From: a virus
Virus record (IMG/VR): IMGVR_UViG_3300008952_002488
Span: 107,927 to 171,926 of that record
Reading direction: 5' to 3' (one strand)
Length of the DNA stretch: 64,000 nt
The position numbers and the translations under genes are program-made. Below, one piece after another: positions 32,384 to 40,389 of the stretch. How positions within the stretch are numbered: position 1 is the stretch's first letter; each line of letters opens with the position of its first letter. Below the pieces are notes generated by a model that was not told the DNA's origin, made no database searches, and saw only the letters and a program-made list of their open reading frames with translations.

Positions 32384-33545
32384 ATTCACATGGCCTCTAA
32401 TAAACGACAATATTACAGAATCAGATAAATACGCACTTATTGACTGGTTAAAAGAACCAAACGTTCGCTTCACTCAGTCAAAATATGTGCGAAAGTTTGA
32501 GGAAGAGTGGTCAAAATGGCTTGGCGTAAAATATACTGTATTTGTCAACTCCGGAGCGTCCGCCAATTATATTATGGCATCTATCCTCAAAGAAATGAAA
32601 GGTAGAGGGGAAGTTATTGTTCCGCCCATAGGTTGGGTGTCTGATATTGCCCCTATTGTAAATCTTGGCATGACGCCAGTCTTTGTTGATGTTGACATGA
32701 GCAGTATGGCTATTACTGCTGAGAATATTAAAAATGCTATAACCGACAGGACGATTGGCATTACTTTGGTTCACGCTCTGGGGTTTGATGGACTTACAGA
32801 TGAGCTTGTAAAAATAGCAAAAGAACACGATTTAATTCTTATTGAGGATTGTTGTGAGTCACATGGCGCAACCCATAATGGAAGACTTGTTGGTTCTCAT
32901 GGGTTGATGTCAAACTTTTCATTTTATTTTGGGCACCACATCACTACCGTAGAGGGAGGAGTTGTTTGCACTAACGATGAGAAAGTTTATGAGCTTGCAA
33001 AAATGTTTAGATCTCATGGTATGATTAGAGAAGCTGACACTAAATTACAAGAATATTATGAAAAAAAGTATCCCGATTTAAATCCGCTGTTTACATTTGC
33101 TGTCCCTGGTTATAATTTAAGAAATACTGAGTTTAATGCTGTATTGGGGTTGCAACAAATAAAGCGTTTAGATCAGGCGTGTAAAATAAGGTCTTTCAAT
33201 CTTGGTATATGGTTGGAGTTTTTGGATAGTAAAAAGTATTATACCGATTTCAAGTTTGATGGAAACAGTAATTTCGCACTACCGCTCATCTTGTTAGACA
33301 AGGACAAAAATAGAATGAAAAATGTGGAAAAAACCCTTCGCACTATGGGTGTCGAATATAGGATAGGAACAGCAGGCGGGGGAAACCAAGCCCGTCAACC
33401 ATATCTGGAGGGATATAGACATAGAGTTGTTGGCGACCTTAAAAATGCAGATCATATTCATGATTTCGGTCTTTATGTGGGTAACCATACAGATCTAACG
33501 GAAACACAAATTAGAGAACTATGTGAGGCTTTGAATGTTTGTTGA
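32370..33545 (+). CDS. ColD-like PLP 3-dehydratase (DegT/DnrJ fold, His for Lys)
   Basis: Encodes 391 residues from ATG 32370 (GGAG 6 bases upstream; the ATG at 32358 lacks a ribosome-binding site). In SFYFGHHITTVEGG the PLP lysine is replaced by His189; GDP-4-keto-6-deoxymannose 3-dehydratase ColD uses His188 in the same place. Unlike the gene at 21073 it lacks the Cys-x-Cys cluster after the active site, as expected for ColD, which needs no Fe-S cluster. It should remove the C3 hydroxyl of a 4-keto-6-deoxy sugar, probably GDP-linked because Gmd-like and Fcl-like genes follow. About 30% like its paralogue by eye. Confidence 0.82.
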   Translation: MGQSKFTWPLINDNITESDKYALIDWLKEPNVRFTQSKYVRKFEEEWSKWLGVKYTVFVNSGASANYIMASILKEMKGRGEVIVPPIGWVSDIAPIVNLGMTPVFVDVDMSSMAITAENIKNAITDRTIGITLVHALGFDGLTDELVKIAKEHDLILIEDCCESHGATHNGRLVGSHGLMSNFSFYFGHHITTVEGGVVCTNDEKVYELAKMFRSHGMIREADTKLQEYYEKKYPDLNPLFTFAVPGYNLRNTEFNAVLGLQQIKRLDQACKIRSFNLGIWLEFLDSKKYYTDFKFDGNSNFALPLILLDKDKNRMKNVEKTLRTMGVEYRIGTAGGGNQARQPYLEGYRHRVVGDLKNADHIHDFGLYVGNHTDLTETQIRELCEALNVC

Positions 33546-34512
33546 TTATAGAGATAAAAAAGTTTTAGTTACCGGCGGCACAGGTATGATTGGTCGCCAA
33601 CTCGTGGATCTTTTAGTTGAGCGTGGTGCAGAAGTATCAGTGGTATCCTTGGACCCTCCAGCAGGACTGCCTCAGTCAGTAAAATTTGTCCACGGCAATC
33701 TTACAGAGTTTGCTGTGTGTAAGAGTTTATGTGAGGGTATGGATTACGTTTTCAATCTAGTTGGCGTAAAGGGGTCCCCAAAGATGTGCAAGGAGCAGCC
33801 AGCCGATTTTATGGTTCCAATGTTACAATTCAATACCAATATGATGGAAGCTGCAAGGTTGGCAGGTGTTGACTGGTATCTTTATACAAGTAGTGTGGGA
33901 GTTTATCACCCAGCAGAAGTTTTTAAAGAAGACGATGTTTGGTCCACTTTCCCGTCTGAGAATGACAGATTTGCAGGATGGGCAAAAAGGATAGGAGAGC
34001 TTCAGGCTGAAGCTTATAAAATTCAATATGGTTGGGACCGTGTTTCCATCGTGCGCCCAGCAAACGTATACGGACCATATGACAATTTCGACCCAGAAAA
34101 CGCCATGGTTATCCCATCTCTAATCAGGAAAGCATATGAAAACGATAAGCTGGAAGTTTGGGGTGACGGGTCCCCGATAAGGGATTTTATTCACTCCAGA
34201 GATGTAGCACTTGGGATGTTGCACATGGTAGAAAATGAGGTAAACGTCCCAGTCAATCTTGGCTCTGGAGAAGGGGTAACCATTAAAGAAATTGTTGATA
34301 TCGTGGTAGAGAAATGTCCGAAGGATATTGAAGTTGTTTGGGACACCACGAAACCGACGGGGGACAAGAGAAGGATTCTTGATTCCACTCGTGCGAAAGA
34401 GGTCGGATTCGAGACAACCATTAGCCTGTCTGACGGAATTGAAGAAACTATTGAATGGTTTGAGAAAAATAGGAGTGTAATCGATGACAGACACAACGCT
34501 TTCAGGAAGTAG
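33535..34512 (+). CDS. GDP-fucose-synthase-like extended SDR with altered catalytic Tyr
   Basis: Encodes 325 residues. Rossmann motif GGTGMIGRQL, active-site Ser segment YTSSVGVYHP, VRPANVYGPYDNFD and the GDGSPIRDFIHSRDVA binding strand are all typical of Fcl/epimerase enzymes. The Tyr-x3-Lys motif reads A-G-W-A-K in RFAGWAKRIGE, with Lys kept and Tyr absent at its usual position. It may use another base, bind a ready-made keto-sugar, or be non-catalytic. Overlaps: 11 nt upstream, 29 nt with the next gene. Confidence 0.75.
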   Translation: MFVDYRDKKVLVTGGTGMIGRQLVDLLVERGAEVSVVSLDPPAGLPQSVKFVHGNLTEFAVCKSLCEGMDYVFNLVGVKGSPKMCKEQPADFMVPMLQFNTNMMEAARLAGVDWYLYTSSVGVYHPAEVFKEDDVWSTFPSENDRFAGWAKRIGELQAEAYKIQYGWDRVSIVRPANVYGPYDNFDPENAMVIPSLIRKAYENDKLEVWGDGSPIRDFIHSRDVALGMLHMVENEVNVPVNLGSGEGVTIKEIVDIVVEKCPKDIEVVWDTTKPTGDKRRILDSTRAKEVGFETTISLSDGIEETIEWFEKNRSVIDDRHNAFRK

Positions 34513-35224
34513 AGTTTTAGTAACGGGAGCAGGAAGCGGACTTGGTAAATATATTGCATCACAGATAGAATGTGTGGCAATGACACGAGAAAACTGCCAA
34601 GAGATTTTATCCAAGTACAAAACAAAGCCGTTCGATCTCATTATTCATTGTGCCTTTAATTCGACCAAAGATACGAATGATTATTATGGATTGCTTGAGG
34701 ATAATGTTTTTCTAACGAGAAGTGTATCATTGTTACCTCATCATAAATTTGTATTTTTATCCTCTATTGATGTATATCGTGATGAAAGCAGCTTATATAA
34801 AACAACAAAATTAATGGCAGAGTCTATTGTTAAAAGGTTAACAACTAGAACTCTTATCCTTCGTTGCGGAGCTATTCTTGGAGAAACGATGAGAAAAAAC
34901 AATTTTCGAAAGATCATCGAGGACGAAAACCCAGAAGTCTCTTTATCAGGAAAATCCACTTTCAATTATATTCTACAAGAAGATATTCTCAGTTTTATAA
35001 AGATGTCCTATATGAGCAAATATAATGGAATTGTTGACTTTGTGTCGTCGGGAAATGTTGATTTTAAGCAGGTAGCTGATCTTTTAAAGAAAGAGGTCAA
35101 GTTTGGAAAATACACCTACAAAACACCAAACCTACCTAACCAAGAGTTGGTAGAGGTTTTTCCAACGGCTGCCTTGTCGTCAGAAGATAATATTCGAAGA
35201 TATTTGAGGAATAGAAATGAGTAA
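34484..35224 (+). CDS. Short extended-SDR sugar reductase/epimerase-like protein
   Basis: Encodes 246 residues. Cofactor motif TGAGSGLGKYI near the N-terminus, Ser segment FLSSIDVYRD, and YKTTK as Tyr-x3-Lys. It is short for an extended SDR (usually 300+), with a reduced substrate domain. It starts 29 nt inside the preceding gene with GGAG upstream. Probably a nucleotide-sugar ketoreductase; the substrate is not deducible. Confidence 0.68.
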   Translation: MTDTTLSGSRVLVTGAGSGLGKYIASQIECVAMTRENCQEILSKYKTKPFDLIIHCAFNSTKDTNDYYGLLEDNVFLTRSVSLLPHHKFVFLSSIDVYRDESSLYKTTKLMAESIVKRLTTRTLILRCGAILGETMRKNNFRKIIEDENPEVSLSGKSTFNYILQEDILSFIKMSYMSKYNGIVDFVSSGNVDFKQVADLLKKEVKFGKYTYKTPNLPNQELVEVFPTAALSSEDNIRRYLRNRNE

Positions 35225-36164
35225 GAAAATACTTTTGTGCGGAGCCACTGGATTTATTGGCAGGAATCTCTTGGAACACTTTTATGGCAATCCCTTTTAC
35301 AGTATTCGTGCAATTTACCACAAGAAGGAAGCACTTACTGAATATGATGTAGAGTGGTGCTATGCTGACTTGAATAATCCACATGATGTAGAGAGGGTAA
35401 TGCAAGATGTCGATATTATCCTTCAGTTTGCTGCAACCACCTCCGGAGCCAAAGATATTACAACCAAGCCCTATATTCATGTGACAGATAATGCTGTTAT
35501 GAACTCGTTGCTGTTAAGATCTGCATACGAAAATGGAGTAGAACATTTTGTTTTCCCAAGTTGTACAGTAATGTACCAACCAAGTGATATAGCTTTAACT
35601 GAAGAGGACTTTGATGGCAGCGATGAGATTCACTCAAAATATTTTGGCGTGGGAAACACCAAGGTTTATATCGAAAAAATGTGTGAATTTTATTCACGAC
35701 TTGGAAGAACTAAGCATACGGTTTTAAGGCACTCAAATATTTATGGACCCTATGATAAATATGATTTAGAGAGAAGCCATGTCTTTGGTGCTACAGTTAC
35801 AAAAGTTATGACAGCAGAAAATAAAGTGGTAATGTGGGGAACAGGAGAAGAGAAGAGAGATCTTCTTCATGTTGAGGATTTATGTAAATTCGTAGAGGCT
35901 GCCACACAAAAACAAAAAACAAGTTATGAGCTATACAACGTTGGGTTAGGGGAGGCTGTCGCCGTCCGTGATCTTGTTCAGAAAATTATTGATGCCTCTG
36001 GAAAAGATTTGGTAATTGAAAATGACTTATCTAAACCAACTATCAAAACAAGCTTGTTTTTAAACTGGAGTAAAGCGGTGCGAGAACTGGGGTGGAAACC
36101 AGAAATAAGCTTAGAAGAGGGAATTGAAAAAACTCTGAACTGGTATAAGGAAAATATAAAATGA
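35217..36164 (+). CDS. GDP-fucose-synthase-like extended SDR with Val in place of catalytic Tyr
   Basis: Encodes 315 residues. GATGFIGRNL, FPSCTVMYQP (Ser) and LRHSNIYGPYDKYD match Fcl/ColC-type epimerase-reductases, and KVYIEKMCE follows the catalytic Lys. The motif that should be Tyr-x3-Lys is V-G-N-T-K, so the Tyr is replaced by Val. Together with the neighbouring SDRs and ColD-like dehydratase it could take part in a colitose- or fucose-like GDP-sugar route. ATGA overlap with the Gmd-like gene. Confidence 0.72.
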   Translation: MSKKILLCGATGFIGRNLLEHFYGNPFYSIRAIYHKKEALTEYDVEWCYADLNNPHDVERVMQDVDIILQFAATTSGAKDITTKPYIHVTDNAVMNSLLLRSAYENGVEHFVFPSCTVMYQPSDIALTEEDFDGSDEIHSKYFGVGNTKVYIEKMCEFYSRLGRTKHTVLRHSNIYGPYDKYDLERSHVFGATVTKVMTAENKVVMWGTGEEKRDLLHVEDLCKFVEAATQKQKTSYELYNVGLGEAVAVRDLVQKIIDASGKDLVIENDLSKPTIKTSLFLNWSKAVRELGWKPEISLEEGIEKTLNWYKENIK

Positions 36165-37171
36165 CCAAACGTGCCCTGGTAACTGGTATAACAGGAATGG
36201 TTGGCTCGCATTTGGCGGACTTTCTTTTAGAAAATACAGACTGGGACATTTATGGCTTTTGCCGCTGGAACGACAACTTTGAGAATTTAGAACATCTATT
36301 TGGGAGAATAAATTCCAAAGATAGGGTCCAACTTATATACGGCGACCTTAACGATCTTCCCTCTTTGTTGACGACTGTCGAAAACAGTGACCCGGATTAT
36401 GTTTTTCATCTTGCGGCACAAAGCTATCCGAGGACAAGTTTCGACGCCCCTCTTGAAACATTTGAGACAAACATTCTTGGAACTGCAAAACTTTTGGAAG
36501 CCATAAGGGTTCTGAAGAAAAAACCAGTTATCCATGTTTGTGCTTCGTCGGAAGTTTTTGGGAGAGTACCAAAAGAATTTTTACCAATACACGAAGAAGT
36601 CAAATTTCACCCAGCGTCCCCGTATGCTATTTCCAAGGTTGGTACAGATCTTGTTGGTAGATTCTATGCGGAGGCTTACGGATTAACTGTTATGACAACT
36701 AGAATGTTTACTCACACAGGACCACGCCGTGGAGATGTTTTCGCAGAGTCAACCTTTGCTAAACAGATTGCGATGATTGAAGCAGGAATGTTGCCACCTG
36801 TTCTAAAAGTAGGAAACCTTGATTCTCTAAGAACTTGGTCTGATGTTAGAGATGCAGTAAGGGCTTACTATATGCTTGTTACAAAAAATCCAATAGCGGG
36901 GGAATATTACAACATTGGAGGGACTTTTAGCTGCACCGTAAAGGAGATGCTTGATTACCTCTTATCTCAGTCAACAGTGAAAAATATTAAGGTTGAGGTT
37001 GACCCTGATAGATTGAGACCAATCGACGCAGACCTACAGGTTCCCGATGCAACCAAATTTAAATCCCACACAGGCTGGTGCCCTGAAATCTCATTTGAAA
37101 AAACTATGAATGATTTGCTTAATTATTGGCGAGAAAGAGTGCAAAATGGTAGGGAGTTTTTGGCGAGGTAA
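36161..37171 (+). CDS. GDP-mannose 4,6-dehydratase-like extended SDR
   Basis: Encodes 336 residues. TGITGMVGSHLADFLLE is the cofactor motif, FHLAAQSYPRTSF and CASSEVFG the family active-site segments, YAISK the intact Tyr-x3-Lys, and TRMFTHTGPRRGD a GMD/RMD-type binding loop. It probably makes (or reduces) GDP-4-keto-6-deoxymannose, the substrate expected for the ColD-like enzyme at 32370. Overlaps the kinase gene by one base (TAATG). Confidence 0.8.
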   Translation: MTKRALVTGITGMVGSHLADFLLENTDWDIYGFCRWNDNFENLEHLFGRINSKDRVQLIYGDLNDLPSLLTTVENSDPDYVFHLAAQSYPRTSFDAPLETFETNILGTAKLLEAIRVLKKKPVIHVCASSEVFGRVPKEFLPIHEEVKFHPASPYAISKVGTDLVGRFYAEAYGLTVMTTRMFTHTGPRRGDVFAESTFAKQIAMIEAGMLPPVLKVGNLDSLRTWSDVRDAVRAYYMLVTKNPIAGEYYNIGGTFSCTVKEMLDYLLSQSTVKNIKVEVDPDRLRPIDADLQVPDATKFKSHTGWCPEISFEKTMNDLLNYWRERVQNGREFLAR

Positions 37172-37917
37172 TGTCTAAGAAGGTTTTGATAATAGGCGAA
37201 AGCTGCAAAGATATATTTAACTATGGTAACTGCGACAGGTTATGCCCCGACGCACCTGTTCCTGTTTTCAACGGAATCAACACAGTAGAGACTAACGGTA
37301 TGGCGATGAATGTTGCTCAAAATATCACATCTCTAGGGGTAGCGGTTGATATTCTCACGAACGATGGTTGGGAAAAATCTAAAAAAAGTCGTTATATTGA
37401 TGACAAAACCAACCAAATGCTCCTCCGCATAGATGAAAATGACGAAGTTTCCCAACCTTTTGACGCATTTTTGCTAAAAGAAGAGGCGATAAGAGAATAT
37501 GACGCAGTAATCATATCTGACTACTGTAAGGGGTTTTTGACGGAAAAATCAATGAAACAAATATCTCTTCTCAACCAGAATGTGTTTCTGGATACTAAGA
37601 GATTGTTGGGACCCTGGTGTGATAATATAGAATTTATAAAGATAAACTACTATGAGCATAATCGGACAAAACACTTACTTAACCAAAACATATATGACAA
37701 GTTGATTATTACGCTCGGCTCTGAAGGATGTAAATATCGTGACGAAGTATTTCCTGTTCCAAAGGTGGAAATCAAAGACTCTTCAGGTGGTGGTGATACA
37801 TTTATAGCAGGACTTGTGGCAAAATATTTGGAAACAAACGATATTAAGGAAGCTATCAAGTTCGCCAATGAGTGTGCTACAAAAGTTGTCCAAAAGAGGG
37901 GTGTAAGTATCGTATGA
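37171..37917 (+). CDS. PfkB-family kinase, HldE N-terminal-like
   Basis: Encodes 248 residues. It opens with the heptose-kinase-like GESCKDIFNYG and CPDAPVPVFN, and ends with the PfkB signature DSSGGGDTFIAGL containing the catalytic Asp; the usual GAGD is GGGD. It is shorter than the kinase half of HldE (about 315). The next gene, overlapping by ATGA, encodes the nucleotidylyltransferase half, so the bifunctional ADP-heptose enzyme seems split. Sugar-1-phosphate production is inferred; GmhA, GmhB and HldD are not seen. Confidence 0.78.
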   Translation: MSKKVLIIGESCKDIFNYGNCDRLCPDAPVPVFNGINTVETNGMAMNVAQNITSLGVAVDILTNDGWEKSKKSRYIDDKTNQMLLRIDENDEVSQPFDAFLLKEEAIREYDAVIISDYCKGFLTEKSMKQISLLNQNVFLDTKRLLGPWCDNIEFIKINYYEHNRTKHLLNQNIYDKLIITLGSEGCKYRDEVFPVPKVEIKDSSGGGDTFIAGLVAKYLETNDIKEAIKFANECATKVVQKRGVSIV

Positions 37918-38309
37918 CTACAGTTTGGACAAATGGGTGCTTTGATGTTTTACATAGAGGGCACATTGAGATGTTTAAATATGCAAAATCTCTTGGAGAT
38001 ACGCTGATTGTTGGAATTGATACTGATGAAAAAGTCAAAGCTGTAAAGGGTAATGACCGACCTTTTAACAGCTTGGGGGATAGAATGTTTTTAGTATCTT
38101 CCATAAGGTATGTTGACGAAGTATATGATTTTGGGTCTAGAAAAGAATTAGAGAACTTAATAAAATTAACAAAACCTGATATTCTAGTTGTAGGATCTGA
38201 CTGGAGAGGCAAAGAGGTTGTCGGCAGTCAGTATGCAGGCAGGGTTGATTTCTTTGACAGGATCGGCAATTATTCTACCACAAAAATACTGGAGAAACAG
38301 AAATTTTAG
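37914..38309 (+). CDS. Nucleotidylyltransferase, HldE C-terminal/TagD-like
   Basis: Encodes 131 residues from ATG 37914 (ATGA overlap). NGCFDVLHRGHIEMF gives the HxGH nucleotide-binding motif, and IGNYSTTKIL is the terminal TxxS/T-like signature of the cytidylyltransferase family. The size fits a single RfaE-II or glycerol-3-phosphate cytidylyltransferase domain. With the preceding PfkB kinase it would convert a heptose-7-phosphate to ADP-heptose, or an analogous sugar. The next gene overlaps its stop. Confidence 0.82.
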   Translation: MTTVWTNGCFDVLHRGHIEMFKYAKSLGDTLIVGIDTDEKVKAVKGNDRPFNSLGDRMFLVSSIRYVDEVYDFGSRKELENLIKLTKPDILVVGSDWRGKEVVGSQYAGRVDFFDRIGNYSTTKILEKQKF

Positions 38310-38608
38310 TTTACGTTGACATAGATGATACAATATGTACTTATGAGGGGGAAAGACATTATCCCTCTGCGATACCGATCATGAAGAACATCGAAAAGAT
38401 AAACCAAATGTACGATAGTGGTGATACTATTGTGTACTGGACGGCTCGTGGCGGGACAACGGGAATAGATTGGACAGCCCTCACGCACGAGCAACTTAAT
38501 GTGTGGGGAGCCAAATACCACGAAATAAAAATGTGGAAGCCTCCCTATGATATTTTTATATGTGACAAGGCTGTAAATACAGCAGATTTCTTTAAAGAAG
38601 GAGAATAA
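38303..38608 (+). CDS. HAD-superfamily phosphatase, apparent AUU start
   Basis: The frame encodes VYVDIDDTICTYEG, the HAD motif I (DxDxT), then WTARGG and KPPYDIFICDKA (motifs II-IV), a complete small capsule-phosphatase-like enzyme of about 101 residues. The first ATG in frame (38381) lies after motif I, so it cannot be the true start. Upstream, GGAG (38291-38294) sits 8 bases before ATT at 38303, the best candidate, as AUU is used by infC and pcnB. The only alternative is a -1 frameshift from the preceding gene, but no good slippery heptamer is present. It may dephosphorylate a sugar bisphosphate (GmhB-like step). Confidence 0.72.
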   Translation: MLVYVDIDDTICTYEGERHYPSAIPIMKNIEKINQMYDSGDTIVYWTARGGTTGIDWTALTHEQLNVWGAKYHEIKMWKPPYDIFICDKAVNTADFFKEGE

Positions 38609-38609
38609 A

Positions 38610-38816
38610 ATGAAACTTTCGAAACAAGCAGTTGGAGCACTTCTAATGACATTACAAAAATGTCTGGCGGAAGAAACCGACATAACTGAACTTTTGGCAA
38701 ATTGGGACTTGTCCCTGAAGGGTGATGAATTATATGTAGACAATCCGCCACCTGTATATACCCCCCATACAGACACTGAAGCTGGAACTGAAAAAAGAGT
38801 TTTCGAGACAGAATAG
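38610..38816 (+). CDS. Small T4-like phage protein of unknown function
   Basis: Encodes 68 residues with GAAGGAG upstream. It starts MKLSKQAVGALLMTLQKCLAEE and has a VDNPPPVYT segment. Similar short proteins occur in marine T4-like phages as far as I recall, without known function. Its stop overlaps the GTG of the zinc-ribbon gene. Confidence 0.55.
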   Translation: MKLSKQAVGALLMTLQKCLAEETDITELLANWDLSLKGDELYVDNPPPVYTPHTDTEAGTEKRVFETE

Positions 38817-39073
38817 TGCCTACCTATTGTTATAAGTGTCAAAGCTGTGATGCGATTTTAGAATTTCGTCATTCCTACAAAGAGCTAAAAACAGATTGCA
38901 CAGAGTGTAAAAAGCCAACGCTAATTAAAATACTGAACACTCCTGTGAAAATATTGTCTAAAAAAACCAACAACCAGACAAAGACAGGTGCAGTTGTCCA
39001 TACAACAATAGAAGAAATAAAAAACGAAATCAAACAAGAAAAAGAAAAGCTGAAGAAAAGAGAGAACAAATGA
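38816..39073 (+). CDS. FmdB-type zinc-ribbon protein
   Basis: Encodes 85 residues from a GTG sharing a base with the previous TAG. N-terminal PTYCYKCQSCDAILEF gives a CxxC knuckle and DCTECKKPTL the second, the FmdB regulatory-protein zinc ribbon. The C-terminal half is Lys/Glu-rich and helical. Probably nucleic-acid or protein binding; role unknown. Overlaps the next gene by 4 nt. Confidence 0.78.
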   Translation: MPTYCYKCQSCDAILEFRHSYKELKTDCTECKKPTLIKILNTPVKILSKKTNNQTKTGAVVHTTIEEIKNEIKQEKEKLKKRENK

Positions 39074-39387
39074 TGGTCTGGATTTTAGCACTCTTGTTTG
39101 TTGCGTCTTTTGCGTGTTTTCTATTAATGGTTTGGTACGCCTCGCAACTTCTACAAAGGTTCAGATATATTAGCGAAAATAGTTCTAGTTTACTAGAGAT
39201 CATTAAAAATTATAAAGATCATTTGCAAAAGGTTTACGACCTACCGATGTTTTACGGCGATGACACCCTGCGAGGATTACTACAACATACAAAAGATTTA
39301 GCTCAAGACTTAGACGATCTTAGCGAAATATTTTATTTGGGTGAAGAAAATAGAGGAGAAAAAATACATGAAGAAACCGAAGGGTAA
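39070..39387 (+). CDS. Small membrane-anchored protein
   Basis: Encodes 105 residues. One N-terminal hydrophobic helix (about 3-25) is followed by a helical cytoplasmic or periplasmic domain ending in an acidic tail. No family recognised. It overlaps the zinc-ribbon gene by ATGA, and its end overlaps the start of the sigma factor gene by 20 nt. Conserved small membrane proteins beside gp55 are seen in some T4-like phages (general impression). Confidence 0.55.
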   Translation: MMVWILALLFVASFACFLLMVWYASQLLQRFRYISENSSSLLEIIKNYKDHLQKVYDLPMFYGDDTLRGLLQHTKDLAQDLDDLSEIFYLGEENRGEKIHEETEG

Positions 39388-40048
39388 ACATTATTTCACT
39401 TCGGAAACAGAACAGGCAATAGTCAATTATTGCGCTACCGAGTGCCATACTATACGGACGGATTTGTATGTAAAACATATCCAGCCGGCGTTTAACGAAA
39501 TGGTTGATAAAATTGTTTACACCTATAAATTTACTTCCTTGAGTAATATAGACAGCTTAAAGGATGATTGTAAAATTTGGCTCACAACAATTCTCGGCAA
39601 ATTTAATCCGAACAAGGGCACCAAAGCCTTTTCATATTTTTCTGTTGTAACAAAAAACTGGTTTACACACAAGGCAAAAAAACAAAACATAAAAAACAAA
39701 AGAGAAATAAATTATGATGAAATGTATCGAGAGGTTGAGGCGATTGGAACCTCTGATAGCGATTTTTTGGACGACCAAGAAGAGAAGCAATTTTGGTCGT
39801 TGCTTTTGACCGAGGTTGAAAACTGGCAAAACCTTAAATTAAAAGAGAATGAAAAAAAGGTTTTAGATGCTGTTTTGTTACTAATGGAAAACATTGAGCA
39901 AATAGAAATCTTTAATAAAAAAGCAATATACTTATATCTCCGAGAAATTACGGGACTCAATACCAAGCAAATTGTAAGCTGCTTGAATAAAATGAGGTCA
40001 AGATATAAGATATTTAGAGAAAAATGGGATAGCGGAGAAATTATGTGA
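39368..40048 (+). CDS. 55: Late transcription sigma factor, gp55-like
   Basis: Encodes 226 residues from ATG 39368, with GAGGAG upstream. A region like the gp55/sigma region-2 core is visible at about 20-105: ETEQAIVNYC, ...LYVKHIQPAFNEMVDKIVYTYKF, then KIWLTTILGKFNPNKGTKAFSYFSVVTKNWFTHKAKK. gp55 directs host core polymerase to phage late promoters together with the sliding clamp and gp33. It is longer than T4 gp55 (185 residues), with a helical C-terminal extension. Its presence anchors the T4-like assignment. Confidence 0.85.
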   Translation: MKKPKGKHYFTSETEQAIVNYCATECHTIRTDLYVKHIQPAFNEMVDKIVYTYKFTSLSNIDSLKDDCKIWLTTILGKFNPNKGTKAFSYFSVVTKNWFTHKAKKQNIKNKREINYDEMYREVEAIGTSDSDFLDDQEEKQFWSLLLTEVENWQNLKLKENEKKVLDAVLLLMENIEQIEIFNKKAIYLYLREITGLNTKQIVSCLNKMRSRYKIFREKWDSGEIM

Positions 40049-40052
40049 GAAC

Positions 40053-40060
40053 CTATTTAT
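40053..40060 (+). promoter_or_regulatory. CTATTTAT box, candidate phage late promoter
   Basis: Lies in the 34-base gap after the gp55 gene, ending 22 bases before ATG 40083, the first gene of the tail/baseplate run. Confidence 0.4.
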
Positions 40061-40082
40061 TTATACTTAACGAGGACAAAGT

Positions 40083-40379
40083 ATGAAAAAGGATCTCAAC
40101 TCTCTTATCGAGCAAGCCCTAGATAATATAAATAACGACCGACAGACAACAGAAATTCTTCTGAGTCAACTTCGGGAATACATGGCTGTTCCGGGTAACC
40201 AAGATCGTTATTCGGATTCCGGGCCTATTGCTGCAAAATTTGTCGAAACACTACAAAGAAGTAATGAACAACTGGTCAAGTTAGCCACCTTGGTTCACAA
40301 AAAAGAAGCACTTAAATCAAATGATGGGTTATCCGATTCAGATAAAGCGGAATTGTTTGACTTAATAAAAGATAAATAA
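40083..40379 (+). CDS. Small helical phage protein, unknown function
   Basis: Encodes 98 residues with ACGAGGA upstream. Composition is helical and polar throughout (EQALDNINNDRQTTEILLSQ, ETLQRSNEQLVKLATLV). No known motif. It is the first gene after the CTATTTAT box and lies 10 bases before the M15 gene, so it is likely expressed with the baseplate genes. Confidence 0.5.
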   Translation: MKKDLNSLIEQALDNINNDRQTTEILLSQLREYMAVPGNQDRYSDSGPIAAKFVETLQRSNEQLVKLATLVHKKEALKSNDGLSDSDKAELFDLIKDK

Positions 40380-40389
40380 GGCATACAAA

